Below, one piece after another: positions 53,721-62,900 of a DNA stretch of 64,000 nt. A program made the translations under genes and the position numbers. The DNA is taken from the NCBI RefSeq assembly GCF_035762065.1, contig NZ_DASTPW010000012.1, positions 1-64,000 on the forward strand. Reading direction: 5' to 3'. Source of the DNA: Methylibium sp035762065. Lineage in GTDB: Bacteria > Pseudomonadota > Gammaproteobacteria > Burkholderiales > Burkholderiaceae_C. The notes beneath the pieces are model-generated. The model saw only the letters and a list, made by a program, of their open reading frames with translations, was not told the DNA's origin and made no database searches. Within the stretch, counting starts at the first letter, position 1, and every line of letters starts with the position of its first letter.

Positions 53721-54476
53721 ATGTCCCCGCTGCGCGTCCTCACCGTCAACATCCACAAGGGCTTCGGCTTCCTCAACCGCCGCTACACGCTCGCGCACCT
53801 GCGCGAGGCGGTGCGCAGCACTGCGGCCGACCTCGTCTTCCTGCAGGAGGTGATGGGCGCGCACGAGCGTCACGCCAAGCGGGTGAACGGCTGGGAAGCG
53901 ACGCCCCACCACGAATACCTCGCCGACGCGCTCTGGGGCCAGTTCGCCTACGGCCGCAACGCCGTCTACCCGAACGGCGACCACCACGGCAACGCGCTGC
54001 TGTCGAAGTACCCGATCCTTCGCCACGAGAACCGCGACGTCTCGATCGCCGGGCGCGACGGCGAGAAGCGCGGCCTGCTCCATTGCGTGCTCGACGTGCC
54101 CGGCGCGCGCCAGGCGGTGCATGCGGTGTGCGTGCACCTCGGCCTCGGCGAGGCGCAGCGCAAGCAGCAGCTCGATCTGATGTGCCACATGGTGTCGATC
54201 GAGGTGCCGCCCGACGCGGCGCTGGTGATCGCCGGCGACTTCAACGACTGGCGCGTGCGAGCGCACCGCATCCTCGCGCGCTGCGCCGGCCTCGTCGACG
54301 TGCACCGCCACGCGCACGGCCGCAGCGCGCGCACCTTCCCGGCCCGCTGGCCGCTGCTGCCGCTCGACCGCATCTACGTTCGCAACGTCGAATCGCACCG
54401 GCCGATCGCGCTGCCGCCGAAGGCCTGGGCCCACCTTTCGGACCATGCGCCGCTGGCGGCGGAGGTGACGCTGTGA
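53721..54476 (+). CDS. ybhP: Endonuclease/exonuclease/phosphatase family protein, YbhP type
   Basis: The 251-residue product has the EEP fold motifs VNIHKGFG, LVFLQEV, VHLGLGEAQRKQQL, VIAGDFNDW and SDHAPLAAEV, with conserved metal and catalytic residues. In E. coli ybhP precedes clsB and ybhN, the order seen here. The start ATG 53721 is chosen; a GTG 18 bp upstream is also in frame. The stop overlaps the start of clsB. Substrate (lipid phosphoester or nucleic acid) is not determined by the sequence. Confidence 0.9.
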   Translation: MSPLRVLTVNIHKGFGFLNRRYTLAHLREAVRSTAADLVFLQEVMGAHERHAKRVNGWEATPHHEYLADALWGQFAYGRNAVYPNGDHHGNALLSKYPILRHENRDVSIAGRDGEKRGLLHCVLDVPGARQAVHAVCVHLGLGEAQRKQQLDLMCHMVSIEVPPDAALVIAGDFNDWRVRAHRILARCAGLVDVHRHAHGRSARTFPARWPLLPLDRIYVRNVESHRPIALPPKAWAHLSDHAPLAAEVTL

Positions 54477-55765
54477 GCAGCCGCTGGCGGGACGGCAACC
54501 GCTTCGAGTTGCTGGAGAACGGCGAGGCCTTCTTCCCGGCGGTGTTCGCCGCGATCGGCCAGGCGCGCGAGGAGGTGCTGATCGAGACCTTCATCCTGTT
54601 CGAGGACAAGGTGGGCCTCGAGCTGCACGCGGTGCTGATCGCGGCCGCGCGCCGCGGCGTCAAGGTGCATCTCACGGTCGACGGCTGGGGCTCGCACGAC
54701 CTGAGCGCTGGCTTCGTCCACGCGCTCACCGAGGCCGGCGTCGCCTTCCACGTCTTCGATCCGATCTGGCGCGTGCTCGGCCGCAGCCTGAACAGCCTGC
54801 GGCGCATGCACCGCAAGATCGTCGTGATCGACGGCCGGCTCGCCTTCGTCGGCGGCATCAACTACTCGGCCGACCACCTTGGCGACTACGGCCCGCAGGC
54901 CAAGCAGGACTACGCGGTCGAGTGCCGCGGGCCGATCGTGGGCGACATCCACCGCTTCGTGCGCGCGGTGCTGCGCCTGCCCGACGAAGCGGGCGCGCCG
55001 CCGCAGCGGCGCTGGCGCCGCCGTGCCGACGCGCCGGAGGCCGCGCTGCCGCCGGCCGGTGAAGCGAAGGCGCTGTTCGTCACCCGCGACAACCACCGCC
55101 ACCGCACCGACATCGAACGCCACTACCGCGCGGCGATCCGCGCGGCGCGCCGCGAGATCACGATCGCCAACGCCTACTTCTTCCCGGGCTGGCGACTGCT
55201 GCGGGAGCTGCGCGCAGCCGCGCGCCGCGGCGTGCGCGTCAACCTGATCCTGCAGGGCGAACCCGACATGCCGATCGTCAAGTTCGGCGCCCGCTCGCTC
55301 TACGAACACCTGCTGCGCGCCGGCGTGCGCATCCACGAATACTGCGAGCGGCCGCTGCACGGCAAGGTCGCGTGGATCGACGATCAATGGGCGACCTTCG
55401 GATCGAGCAACCTCGATCCGCTCAGCCTGTCGCTCAACCTGGAAGCCAACGTCGTCGTGCGCGACGCGGCCTTCGTCGCGAACCTGCGCGAGCGGCTCGA
55501 CCGGCTGATGCGCGACAGCTGCAAGGAGATCCGCGCCGACCCGAAGCGCAAGGCCTCGTTCGTCAAGATGCTGCTCGGCGTCGTCGCCTTCCACCTCGTG
55601 CGCCGCTTCCCGGCCTGGGCGCTGCGGCTGCCGGCGCACAAGCCGACGATCGCCTCGATGCCGGAGGGCGTCGTGCGCGAGCCCGGCGAGCCGCCGCCGC
55701 CCGAGCCCACGCCCGCGCTGCGCAACGGCGCCGAGCGCGCAGCGACGACGGAGCACGCCGCATGA
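54473..55765 (+). CDS. clsB: Cardiolipin synthase B
   Basis: A phospholipase D-family enzyme that makes cardiolipin at the inner membrane. The 430-residue product carries two HKD motifs, HRKIVVID (about residue 112) and HGKVAWID (about 298), each followed by a Gly-Asn or Ser-Ser-Asn-Leu signature (GGINYSADH and GSSNLDPLS). The start is GTG 54473, overlapping the ybhP stop. It lacks the N-terminal membrane helices of ClsA and fits ClsB in length. A Pro/Glu-rich tail ends the protein. Confidence 0.94.
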   Translation: MSSRWRDGNRFELLENGEAFFPAVFAAIGQAREEVLIETFILFEDKVGLELHAVLIAAARRGVKVHLTVDGWGSHDLSAGFVHALTEAGVAFHVFDPIWRVLGRSLNSLRRMHRKIVVIDGRLAFVGGINYSADHLGDYGPQAKQDYAVECRGPIVGDIHRFVRAVLRLPDEAGAPPQRRWRRRADAPEAALPPAGEAKALFVTRDNHRHRTDIERHYRAAIRAARREITIANAYFFPGWRLLRELRAAARRGVRVNLILQGEPDMPIVKFGARSLYEHLLRAGVRIHEYCERPLHGKVAWIDDQWATFGSSNLDPLSLSLNLEANVVVRDAAFVANLRERLDRLMRDSCKEIRADPKRKASFVKMLLGVVAFHLVRRFPAWALRLPAHKPTIASMPEGVVREPGEPPPPEPTPALRNGAERAATTEHAA

Positions 55766-56802
55766 AGGCCGCGCAGGCGCCGAAGCGGCGCGGTGCCGGC
55801 CTGACGCGCCGGCCCTGGTGGCCGGCGGCGAAGCGCACGCTGCTCGTCGCCTTCTTCGCGCTCGTCGGCTGGCTGCTCTACGAGCAGGCGCGCGAGATCG
55901 AGTGGTCGCAGGTCGGCGCGACGCTCGCGCGCTACCCGTGGACCACGCTCGCGCTCGCCGCCGCGCTGGCCGCCGCGAGCCACGCGATCTACAGCGGCTT
56001 CGACCTGATCGGCAAGCACTGGACCGGCCACACCCTGCCCGTGCGCCAGGTGGTGCCGGTCACCTTCGTCAGCTATGCGTTCAACTTGAACCTCGGCTCG
56101 CTGGTCGGCGGCATCGCGTTCCGCTACCGCCTCTATGCGCGACTGGGCCTGGACAACGCGACCACCACGCGCGTGCTCGCCGCGAGCCTGGTGACCAACT
56201 GGCTGGGCTACCTGGCGCTGGCCGGCGTGGTGTTCGCGCTCGGCATCGTCACGCCGCCCGAAGGCTGGAAGATCGGTGCGCTGGCGCTGCGCGGGCTCGG
56301 CGCGGGGCTCTTGTTCGTGGCGCTGGCCTACCTGCTGCTGTGCGCCTTCTCGAAGCGGCGCGAATGGAGCGTGCGCGGGCACAGCTTCGAGCTGCCGCCG
56401 CTGCGGCTCGCGCTGCTGCAGTTCGGGGTGTCGACGCTGAACTGGAGCCTGATCGCGGGCGTGGTGTTCGTGCTGCTGGGCCAGCGCATCGACTACCCGG
56501 TGGTGCTGGGCGTGCTGCTGCTCGCGGCGGTGGCCGGCGTCGTGGCGCACATCCCGGCGGGGCTCGGCGTGCTGGAGGCGGTGTTCGTCGCGCTGCTCGG
56601 CGGCCAGATCGCGAAGCCGGAGCTGCTGGCGGCCTTGATCGCCTACCGCGCGATCTACTACCTGGCGCCGCTGGCGATCGCGATCGTCGTCTACCTGCGG
56701 CTCGAGGCGGGGGCGAAGAAGAGCCGGCAGGCGAACCAGGCGGGCGGCAAGCGGCGGCGAGCGCCGGACTCGCCGGCCCGCCCCGCTTCGGCGCGCGGCT
56801 GA
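55762..56802 (+). CDS. ybhN: YbhN/LPG-synthase-type integral membrane protein
   Basis: The 346-residue product is a multi-helix membrane protein of the lysylphosphatidylglycerol-synthetase transmembrane type (UPF0104). Typical segments are LGSLVGGIAFRYRLYARLG, LVTNWLGYLALAGVVFALG, and the C-terminal AHIPAGLGVLEAVFVALLGG and YRAIYYLAPLAIAI. The basic N-terminus and tail flank the helices. It overlaps clsB by 4 bp, so ybhP-clsB-ybhN is one unit for cardiolipin-related metabolism. Confidence 0.92.
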   Translation: MKAAQAPKRRGAGLTRRPWWPAAKRTLLVAFFALVGWLLYEQAREIEWSQVGATLARYPWTTLALAAALAAASHAIYSGFDLIGKHWTGHTLPVRQVVPVTFVSYAFNLNLGSLVGGIAFRYRLYARLGLDNATTTRVLAASLVTNWLGYLALAGVVFALGIVTPPEGWKIGALALRGLGAGLLFVALAYLLLCAFSKRREWSVRGHSFELPPLRLALLQFGVSTLNWSLIAGVVFVLLGQRIDYPVVLGVLLLAAVAGVVAHIPAGLGVLEAVFVALLGGQIAKPELLAALIAYRAIYYLAPLAIAIVVYLRLEAGAKKSRQANQAGGKRRRAPDSPARPASARG

Positions 56803-56826
56803 GCGCGCCGCACGGGCTTGCCGGGC

Positions 56827-58020
56827 TCAGCCCGACCGCTGCGCCGCCGCGTGCAGCGCGGCGCACAGCCGGTCGACGTCGGCCGCTTCGTGCAGCGCCG
56901 ACAGCGAGATCCGCAGCCGCGCGCTGCCCGCCGGAACCGTCGGCGGGCGGATCGCCGGCACCCACAGGCCTTGCGCGTCGAGCGCGCGCATCACCGCGAG
57001 CACCTGCTCGTTGCTGCCGACGATCAGCGGCTGGATCGCGCAGGCCGAGGCCGGCGCGGCCCAGGGCAGCGCGCCAAGGCCGCGTGCGAGGCGCTCGCGC
57101 AGCTCGACCAGCCGCGCGCGCCGCCAGTCGTCGTGCTCGATCAGCGGCAGGCTGGCGCGCAGCGCCTCGGTGAGCATCGGCGGCGCGCCGGTCGCGAAGA
57201 AGTAGGGCCGCGCGCGGTTGGCGAGCCAGTCGATCACCGGCGCGGCGGCGGCGACGAAGGCGCCCGCGACCCCGGCGGCCTTGCCGAGCGTGGCCATGTA
57301 GACGAGCCGCCGCGCGCACGCCGCGAGGTCGAGCCCCGCATGCGCCACGCTGCCGCGGCCGCCGGCGCCGAGCACGCCGAAGCCGTGCGCGTCGTCGATG
57401 TAGAGCCAGGCGTCGTGGCGCTCGCACAGCGCGAGCAGCGCGGCCAGCGGCGCGAGATCGCCGTCCATGCCGAAGACGGCATCGACGGCGATCCAGCGGC
57501 GCCGCGCGGCGCTCGCGTTCTGCAGCGCCGCCTCGATCGCGCCCACGTCCTGGTGCGGCACGACGACGACCTCGGCGCGCGAGAGCCGCGCGCCGTCGAT
57601 CAGGCTGGCGTGATTCAGCGCGTCGCAGACGAGCACGTCGCCGCGGCCCGCGAGCGCCGGCAGCGCGCCGGTGTTCGCCGCATAGCCGGAGGTGAAGTAC
57701 AGCGCCGCCGGCAGGCCGACGAAGCGCGCGAGCTCGTCCTCGAGCGCGGCCTGCGAGGGCCCGTGGCCGCAGATCAGCGGCGAGGCGGTCGAGCCGCTGC
57801 CGTAGCGCCGCGCGCCGCGCGCCGCGGCCTCGGCCAGCGCCGGGTGCGCGGCGAGCCCGAGGTAGTCGTTGCTCGCGAACGCGAGGCGCGGCTGGCCGTC
57901 GAGCCGCAGCGTCGCGCCGGCGTCGGCCGGGCCGGGCTCGGCGATGCGCCGGGTGCGGCGCGCGTGCCCGGCTTCGAGCGCGTCGAGTTCGGCGGCGAAG
58001 GCGGCGGCGAGCTCGCTCAC
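56827..58020 (-). CDS. bioF: 8-amino-7-oxononanoate synthase
   Basis: BioF condenses pimeloyl-thioester with alanine in biotin synthesis. The 397-residue PLP enzyme has FASNDYLGLA, GSGSTASPLICG, CDALNHASLIDG, the cofactor Asp in YIDDAHGFGVLG and the Schiff-base Lys in ATLGKAAGVAG. The start is GTG (MSELAAAFAAEL). It is 3 bp downstream of bioD and last of the minus-strand bio-que group. No bioB or bioC is in the window. Confidence 0.96.
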   Translation of the reverse strand: MSELAAAFAAELDALEAGHARRTRRIAEPGPADAGATLRLDGQPRLAFASNDYLGLAAHPALAEAAARGARRYGSGSTASPLICGHGPSQAALEDELARFVGLPAALYFTSGYAANTGALPALAGRGDVLVCDALNHASLIDGARLSRAEVVVVPHQDVGAIEAALQNASAARRRWIAVDAVFGMDGDLAPLAALLALCERHDAWLYIDDAHGFGVLGAGGRGSVAHAGLDLAACARRLVYMATLGKAAGVAGAFVAAAAPVIDWLANRARPYFFATGAPPMLTEALRASLPLIEHDDWRRARLVELRERLARGLGALPWAAPASACAIQPLIVGSNEQVLAVMRALDAQGLWVPAIRPPTVPAGSARLRISLSALHEAADVDRLCAALHAAAQRSG

Positions 58021-58023
58021 GGC

Positions 58024-58692
58024 TCAGTCGGGCAGCCGCTCGAAGCGCAGCTCGCGCGGCGCCAGCGCCGGCGCCCAGGGCCAGTCGGCCAGCCTCGGTG
58101 CCGGCAGCTGCTCGGCGAGGTAGGCGAGGTTCTCGTCCTGCGCGGGCATCGAGGGATCGAGCCGGTTCGCGACCCAGCCGGCCAGCCGCAGGCCGCGCGC
58201 GCGGATCGCGTCGCGCGTCAGCAGCGCGTGGTTCAGGCAGCCGAGCCGCAGGCCCACGACCAGCACGATCGGCAGGCCGAGCGCCTGCGCGAGATCGCCG
58301 CCGTCCTCGCGCGCCGACAGCGGCACGAGAAAGCCGCCGGCACCTTCGACGACGACCGCATCGGCCTCGGCCGCGAGCGTTCGCTGCGCCCGCACGATCG
58401 TGCCGAGATCGATCTCGACACCCACCTGAGCCGCCGCGACATGCGGTGACGCCGCCAGCGGCAAGGCGTAGGGGTTCAGCCGCTCGCGGGGCACCGGCTG
58501 CGTGCCGGCGGCGGCGAGCGCGAGCACGTCCTCGTTGTCGCCGTTCGCATCGAGCCCCGCCGCCACCGGCTTCATGCCGACGCAGCGCGCATGGCGCGCT
58601 CGCAGCGCATGCAGCAACGCGACCGCGCAGCGGCTCTTGCCGACGCCGGTGTCGGTGCCGGTGACGAACCAGCCGCGCGCCGGCTCGCTCAT
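58024..58692 (-). CDS. bioD: ATP-dependent dethiobiotin synthetase
   Basis: BioD closes the ureido ring of dethiobiotin. The 222-residue product has the P-loop GTDTGVGKS, the substrate Lys in GMKPVAAG, VVEGAGGFLVPL and RLGCLNHALLT, all in the usual order. Its ATG overlaps the bioA stop by 4 bp and its stop is 3 bp before bioF. The order bioA-bioD-bioF differs from the enteric arrangement but keeps the pathway genes together. Confidence 0.95.
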   Translation of the reverse strand: MSEPARGWFVTGTDTGVGKSRCAVALLHALRARHARCVGMKPVAAGLDANGDNEDVLALAAAGTQPVPRERLNPYALPLAASPHVAAAQVGVEIDLGTIVRAQRTLAAEADAVVVEGAGGFLVPLSAREDGGDLAQALGLPIVLVVGLRLGCLNHALLTRDAIRARGLRLAGWVANRLDPSMPAQDENLAYLAEQLPAPRLADWPWAPALAPRELRFERLPD

Positions 58693-60047
58693 CGCAGCGA
58701 GACGCTCCAGCCGCTCGCTTGCGCCGTCACCGCTTCGAGCGCCGCGAGCGCGCCTTCGGCGAGCTGCTCGAGCGCCGCGTCGTCGCACACGTACGGCGGC
58801 ATGAAGTACAGCGTGTCGCCGATCGGCCGCAGCAGCAGCCCCTGCTCGCGCGCGGCGAAGTGGTAGGCGCCGGCGAAGCCGTCGAGGCCACGGCTGTCGA
58901 TGTCCCAGGCCCACAGCATCCCGAGCTGGCGCCGGCCGCGCACGCGCGGGTGCTCGTCGAGCGGCCGGGTCAGCGCGTTCAGCGTCTCGGTGCTGCGGCG
59001 GTTGCGCTCGAAGACGGGCTCGCCTTCCAGGCCCTGCTCGAACAGGTCGAGCACCGCCAGCGCCGCGCGGCAAGCGAGCGGGTTGCCGGTGTAGGAATGC
59101 GAGTGCAGGAAGCCGCGCACGCCGCGGTCGTCGTAGAAGCGCTCGTAGACCGCGTCGCTGCTCAGCACGACCGACAGCGGCAGCGTGCCGCCGGTCAGGC
59201 CCTTCGACAGACAGACGAGGTCCGGCACGATCCCCGCCTGCTGGTGCGCGAACAGCGTGCCGGTGCGGCCGAAGCCGACCGCGATCTCGTCGCAGATCAG
59301 GTGCACCTGGTGGCGCCGGCAGATCTGCCGCACGAGTTTCAGGTAGTGCGCGTCGTGCATGCCGAAGCCGGCGGCGCACTGCACCAGCGGCTCGACGATC
59401 AGCGCGGCGGTGCGGTCCTCGTGTTCGGCGAGGTAGCGCTCCAGCGCCTGCGCGCAGCGCTCGGCCTGCGCCCGCGGGTCCTCGCCCGCGAGCGCGTGGC
59501 GGGTGTCCGGCGAGGGCAGCACCGCAGCCAGCCGCAGCAGCGGCGCGTAGGCCTCGCGGAACAGGCGGATGTCGGTGACGGCCAGCGCGCCGATGGTTTC
59601 GCCGTGGTAGCCGCCTTGCAGGCCGACGAATTCGCACTTGGCCGGCTTGCCGGCGTTGCGCCAGGCGTGCGCGCTCATCTTCAAGGCGATCTCGGTGGCC
59701 GAGGCGCCGTCGCTCGCGAAGAAGGCGTGGCCGAGACCGGTAAGCTCGCCGAGCCGCTCGGCGAGCCGCACCACGGGCTCGTGCGTCAGGCCGGCGAGCA
59801 TCACGTGGTCGAGCGTGGCGAGCTGGTCCTCGATCGCGCCGCGGATCGCCGGATGGCCGTGGCCGAACAGGTTGACCCACCAGGAGCTGACCGCGTCGAG
59901 GTAGCGGCGGCCGTCGGTGCCGACGAGCCACGGCCCCTCGGCCGACGCGATCGGCAGCAGCGGCTCGGTCTCGAGCCGCTTCATCTGCGTGCACGGATGC
60001 CAGACGGCGCGCCGGCTGCGCTCGGCGAGGTCGTCGGCCGTCGTCAT
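58689..60047 (-). CDS. bioA: Adenosylmethionine-8-amino-7-oxononanoate aminotransferase
   Basis: BioA transfers the amino group of S-adenosylmethionine to make 7,8-diaminopelargonate. The 452-residue PLP aminotransferase has VWHPCTQMKR, SSWWVNLFGHGHP, GGYHGETIGAL, CDEIAVGFGRTG with the cofactor Asp, and the Lys in LSKGLTGG. Start MTTADDLAERSR at 60047 fits the family. An in-frame ATG at 60080 overlaps the queD stop (ATGA) and would add 11 residues; that start would couple it to queD and cannot be ruled out. Confidence 0.95.
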   Translation of the reverse strand: MTTADDLAERSRRAVWHPCTQMKRLETEPLLPIASAEGPWLVGTDGRRYLDAVSSWWVNLFGHGHPAIRGAIEDQLATLDHVMLAGLTHEPVVRLAERLGELTGLGHAFFASDGASATEIALKMSAHAWRNAGKPAKCEFVGLQGGYHGETIGALAVTDIRLFREAYAPLLRLAAVLPSPDTRHALAGEDPRAQAERCAQALERYLAEHEDRTAALIVEPLVQCAAGFGMHDAHYLKLVRQICRRHQVHLICDEIAVGFGRTGTLFAHQQAGIVPDLVCLSKGLTGGTLPLSVVLSSDAVYERFYDDRGVRGFLHSHSYTGNPLACRAALAVLDLFEQGLEGEPVFERNRRSTETLNALTRPLDEHPRVRGRRQLGMLWAWDIDSRGLDGFAGAYHFAAREQGLLLRPIGDTLYFMPPYVCDDAALEQLAEGALAALEAVTAQASGWSVSLR

Positions 60048-60076
60048 GCTCGGCGGGTGCAGCGCTCGCCGCTGCG

Positions 60077-60445
60077 TCATGGACGAAAGCAGCAGCGGTC
60101 GCCGCTGCTCAGCCGCTCGACGCTGACCTCGGCCACCTGCGGCACGGCAGGCGCGATCGCCCGGTGGATGAAGACGCACAGGTTCTCGAGCGTCGGGACG
60201 TCCAGGCCGGGCACCTCGTCGAGGAAGTGGTGGTCGAGCCGCTCGCGCACTTCGGCGATCGCGGCACGCAGCGTCGCGAGGTCGATCACCATGCCGCTCG
60301 CCGCATCGGCTTCGCCGCGCACCGTGACGCGCGCGGTGTAGGTGTGCCCGTGCACGCGCCGGCTGCCGTCGGCCTCGTTGCGCTCGACCGCGCGCTTCAG
60401 CGTGTGCGCCGACTCGAAATAGAAGGACTGGCTCAGCTCAAACAT
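60077..60445 (-). CDS. queD: 6-carboxytetrahydropterin synthase-like protein (QueD family), catalytic Cys absent
   Basis: QueD makes 6-carboxytetrahydropterin for queuosine and other 7-deazapurines. The 122-residue product has the T-fold and the three zinc His (H14 in FESAH, H32 and H34 in VHGHTY), plus LDHHFLDEVPGLDVPTLENL. The Cys found four residues before the HGH motif in E. coli QueD (CGRLHGH) is Ser28 here (SRRVHGH). That could mean altered chemistry or a compensating residue. queE is 21 bp upstream, supporting the pathway assignment. Confidence 0.87.
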   Translation of the reverse strand: MFELSQSFYFESAHTLKRAVERNEADGSRRVHGHTYTARVTVRGEADAASGMVIDLATLRAAIAEVRERLDHHFLDEVPGLDVPTLENLCVFIHRAIAPAVPQVAEVSVERLSSGDRCCFRP

Positions 60446-60466
60446 CGCTTTGCGCGCGGGTGGGTG

Positions 60467-61102
60467 TCATCGGATCCCGAGCATCTTGTGGGTTTGCAGG
60501 CTCAGCTGCCAGCGGGGATGCGCGAGGCACCACTGCACCGCGAAGGCGGTGTTCTCGGCCAGGCGCGGGCCGTCCATCGGCTGCACGCGGCGCTGGCCGA
60601 AGTCGAGCGCCTCGAGCGCCTCGAGGTCAATGCCTTCCTGTGGCACCACGACCTTCAGCTCGTCGCCGCTGCGCTGCTTCAGCGCGGCGCCGGCCTTCGG
60701 GCTGACGCACAGCCAGTCGATGCCGGCCGGCGCTTCGAGCGTGCCGTTGGTCTCGACCGCAATTTCGAAGCCTTCGGCATGCAGCGCGTCGATCAGCGGC
60801 GCATCGAGCTGCAGCAGCGGCTCGCCGCCGGTGATCACGACGAAACGTGTGCCGTCGTCGCCGGCCGGCCCCTGCGAGGCGATGTGCGCGGCGAGCCGCG
60901 CGGCCGTCTCGAAGCGCCCGCCGCCGATGCCGTCGGTGCCGACGAACTCGGTGTCGCAGAAGCGGCACACCGCCGCGGCACGGTCGGCCTCGCGCCCGCT
61001 CCACAGGTTGCAGCCGGCGAAGCGACAGAACACCGCGGGCCGCCCCGCGTGCCGGCCTTCGCCCTGGAGCGTGTAGAAGACTTCCTTGACGCTGTAGCTC
61101 AT
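60467..61102 (-). CDS. queE: 7-carboxy-7-deazaguanine synthase QueE
   Basis: A radical SAM enzyme that converts carboxytetrahydropterin to 7-carboxy-7-deazaguanine. The 211-residue product has EVFYTLQGEGRHAGRPAVF followed by a first Cys pair in CRFAGC and the distal CRFC. The spacing between them is long (X14), as is usual in QueE rather than the plain CX3CX2C. VITGGEPLLQLD and IAVETNGTLEAP are the SAM and substrate motifs, and it ends SLQTHKMLGIR. queD follows, so both belong to 7-deazaguanine synthesis. Confidence 0.95.
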   Translation of the reverse strand: MSYSVKEVFYTLQGEGRHAGRPAVFCRFAGCNLWSGREADRAAAVCRFCDTEFVGTDGIGGGRFETAARLAAHIASQGPAGDDGTRFVVITGGEPLLQLDAPLIDALHAEGFEIAVETNGTLEAPAGIDWLCVSPKAGAALKQRSGDELKVVVPQEGIDLEALEALDFGQRRVQPMDGPRLAENTAFAVQWCLAHPRWQLSLQTHKMLGIR

Positions 61103-61116
61103 CGCCGGGCTCCGCT

Positions 61117-61401
61117 TCAGCTCCGCAGCAGCGCGCCGCGCCCGGCCCAGGCGAGGCCCGCGGCGCAGCCCGCGAGCATCGCGAGGTAGACGGCGATCGC
61201 GCCGTCGCGGCCGCTGAAGGCGACGCCGGCGACTTGCGCGGCAAGCGCGCCCGCCGTGCCTCCCGAGGCCAGACGCAGCCAGCCGGACGAGGCGAGCCGG
61301 CGCGGCCAGGCCGCCTTCGCGAGCGCGGCCGCGAGAGCGGCGAACAGCAGCGGCATTAGCGCGAAGTTCAACAGGTGGAGGAGGGCGTCGAGCGGGGACA
61401 C
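61117..61401 (-). CDS. Small multi-span membrane protein, unknown function
   Basis: With a GTG start at 61401 (MSPLDALLHLLNFALMPLLF) the product has 94 residues and about three or four helices (NFALMPLLFAALAAALA, GGTAGALAAQVAGVAF and AIAVYLAMLAGCAAGLAWAG). An ATG at 61515 in the same frame would add a Pro/Ser-rich stretch, less likely. Function is not recognised. It lies 14 bp upstream of queE in the same direction and is divergent from hemA. Confidence 0.6.
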   Translation of the reverse strand: MSPLDALLHLLNFALMPLLFAALAAALAKAAWPRRLASSGWLRLASGGTAGALAAQVAGVAFSGRDGAIAVYLAMLAGCAAGLAWAGRGALLRS

Positions 61402-61537
61402 GGAGCGATGCGGCAAGGAACGGACCGCGGCCGAGGGCCAGGGCACGGCGGGCGCCGAGGGCGATTGCGAGGCACCGGTCGCCGGGCCCGCGGGCCGCGA
61501 TGCGGCAGCGCACAAGCGCGAAAAAGAAGCCGCATTT

Positions 61538-61543
61538 TATGAT
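61538..61543 (+). promoter_or_regulatory. Candidate -10 box of hemA
   Basis: TATGAT lies in an AT-rich patch (ATTTTATGATCC) 8 bp before the hemA ATG. If used, transcription would start at or next to the start codon, giving a leaderless or nearly leaderless message. No good -35 hexamer is visible. Confidence 0.35.
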
Positions 61544-61551
61544 CCGGCCCC

Positions 61552-62889
61552 ATGTCGGTCTTCGCCCTGGGCCTGAACCACACGACCGCGCCGCTCGATC
61601 TGCGCGGTCGTTTCGCGTTCACGCTCGACCAGCTCGCGCCGACGCTGCAGAGCTTTCGCGAGCGGCTGCACGGTGCGCCGGCCGGTCCGGCGCCGATCGC
61701 CGCCGAGGCGGCGATCCTGTCCACCTGCAACCGTACCGAGCTCTACGTCGCCGCCGAGCCCCAGCTGGTGCGCCCGGCGATGGAATGGCTGGCCGGGGTG
61801 GGCGGCGTCGGCGCGACGACGCTCTCGGACCACAGCTACGTGCTCGAGAACGCCACCGCCGCGCGGCACGCCTTCCGTGTCGCCAGCGGGCTCGACTCGA
61901 TGGTGCTCGGCGAGCCGCAGATCCTCGGCCAGATGAAGCAGGCGGTGCGCGAGGCCGATGCCGCCGGCACGCTGGGCAGCACGCTGCACCAGCTGTTCCA
62001 GCGCAGCTTCGCGGTCGCGAAGGAGGTGCGCAGCGCCACCGAGATCGGCTCGCACTCGGTCAGCATGGCCGCGGCGGCGGTGCGGCTCGCGTCGCAGCTG
62101 TTCGAGGACCTGCGCGAGATCCGCGTGCTGTTCGTCGGTGCCGGCGAAATGATCGAGCTGGCCGCGACGCACTTCGCCGCGCGCAGCCCGCGCGCGATGG
62201 CGATCGCCAACCGCAGCCTCGAACGCGGGGAGGTGCTGGCGGCGCGCCTCGCGGCCGGCGGCGCGCCGGTCGAGGCGATCCGCCTGACCGAGCTGCCGCA
62301 GCGGCTGCACGAGTTCGACGCGGTGGTGTCGTGCACCGCGAGCTCGTTGCCGCTGATCGGGCTGGGCGCCGTCGAGCGCGCCTTGAAGCTGCGCCGACAC
62401 CGGCCGATGTTCATGGTCGATCTGGCGGTGCCGCGCGACATCGAGCCCGAAGTCGCTCGGCTCGACGACGTCTACCTCTACACCGTCGACGACCTCTCCG
62501 CGATCGTCGCGACCGGCGGCGAGAAGCGCCAGGCCGCGGTCGCGCAGGCCGAGGCGATCGTCGATGCCGGCGTGCAGAGCTTCGTGCACTGGCTGGGCCA
62601 GCGCGGCACCGTGCCGCTGCTGCAGGCGCTGCAGGCGCAGGCCGACAGCTGGCGCGAGCACGAACTGGCGCGCGCTCGCAAGCAGCTCGCGCGCGGCGAG
62701 AACGTCGATGCGGTGCTCGAGGCGCTGTCGCGCGGCCTCGCGCAGAAGATGCTGCACGGCGCCTTCGCCGAGCTGCAGGGCGCCGAGCCCGAGCGGCGCG
62801 GCGAGGTGGCAGCGACGGTCTCGCGGTTGTTCCTGCGCCGCGCCGCGCAGTCCGACGCGCCGGCCACCCGCGGCGACCCGTCGCTCTAG
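61552..62889 (+). CDS. hemA: Glutamyl-tRNA reductase
   Basis: HemA makes glutamate-1-semialdehyde, the first step of C5 tetrapyrrole synthesis. The 445-residue product has the N-terminal catalytic domain with Cys in STCNRTELY, GLDSMVLGEPQILGQMK, the NADPH domain (VLFVGAGEMIELAATHF) and MFMVDLAVPRDIEPEV, then the long helical dimerisation region. All family motifs are intact. prfA follows after 66 bp with a strong hairpin in the gap, the usual betaproteobacterial hemA-prfA order. Confidence 0.97.
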   Translation: MSVFALGLNHTTAPLDLRGRFAFTLDQLAPTLQSFRERLHGAPAGPAPIAAEAAILSTCNRTELYVAAEPQLVRPAMEWLAGVGGVGATTLSDHSYVLENATAARHAFRVASGLDSMVLGEPQILGQMKQAVREADAAGTLGSTLHQLFQRSFAVAKEVRSATEIGSHSVSMAAAAVRLASQLFEDLREIRVLFVGAGEMIELAATHFAARSPRAMAIANRSLERGEVLAARLAAGGAPVEAIRLTELPQRLHEFDAVVSCTASSLPLIGLGAVERALKLRRHRPMFMVDLAVPRDIEPEVARLDDVYLYTVDDLSAIVATGGEKRQAAVAQAEAIVDAGVQSFVHWLGQRGTVPLLQALQAQADSWREHELARARKQLARGENVDAVLEALSRGLAQKMLHGAFAELQGAEPERRGEVAATVSRLFLRRAAQSDAPATRGDPSL

Positions 62890-62900
62890 CGACGCTTACC

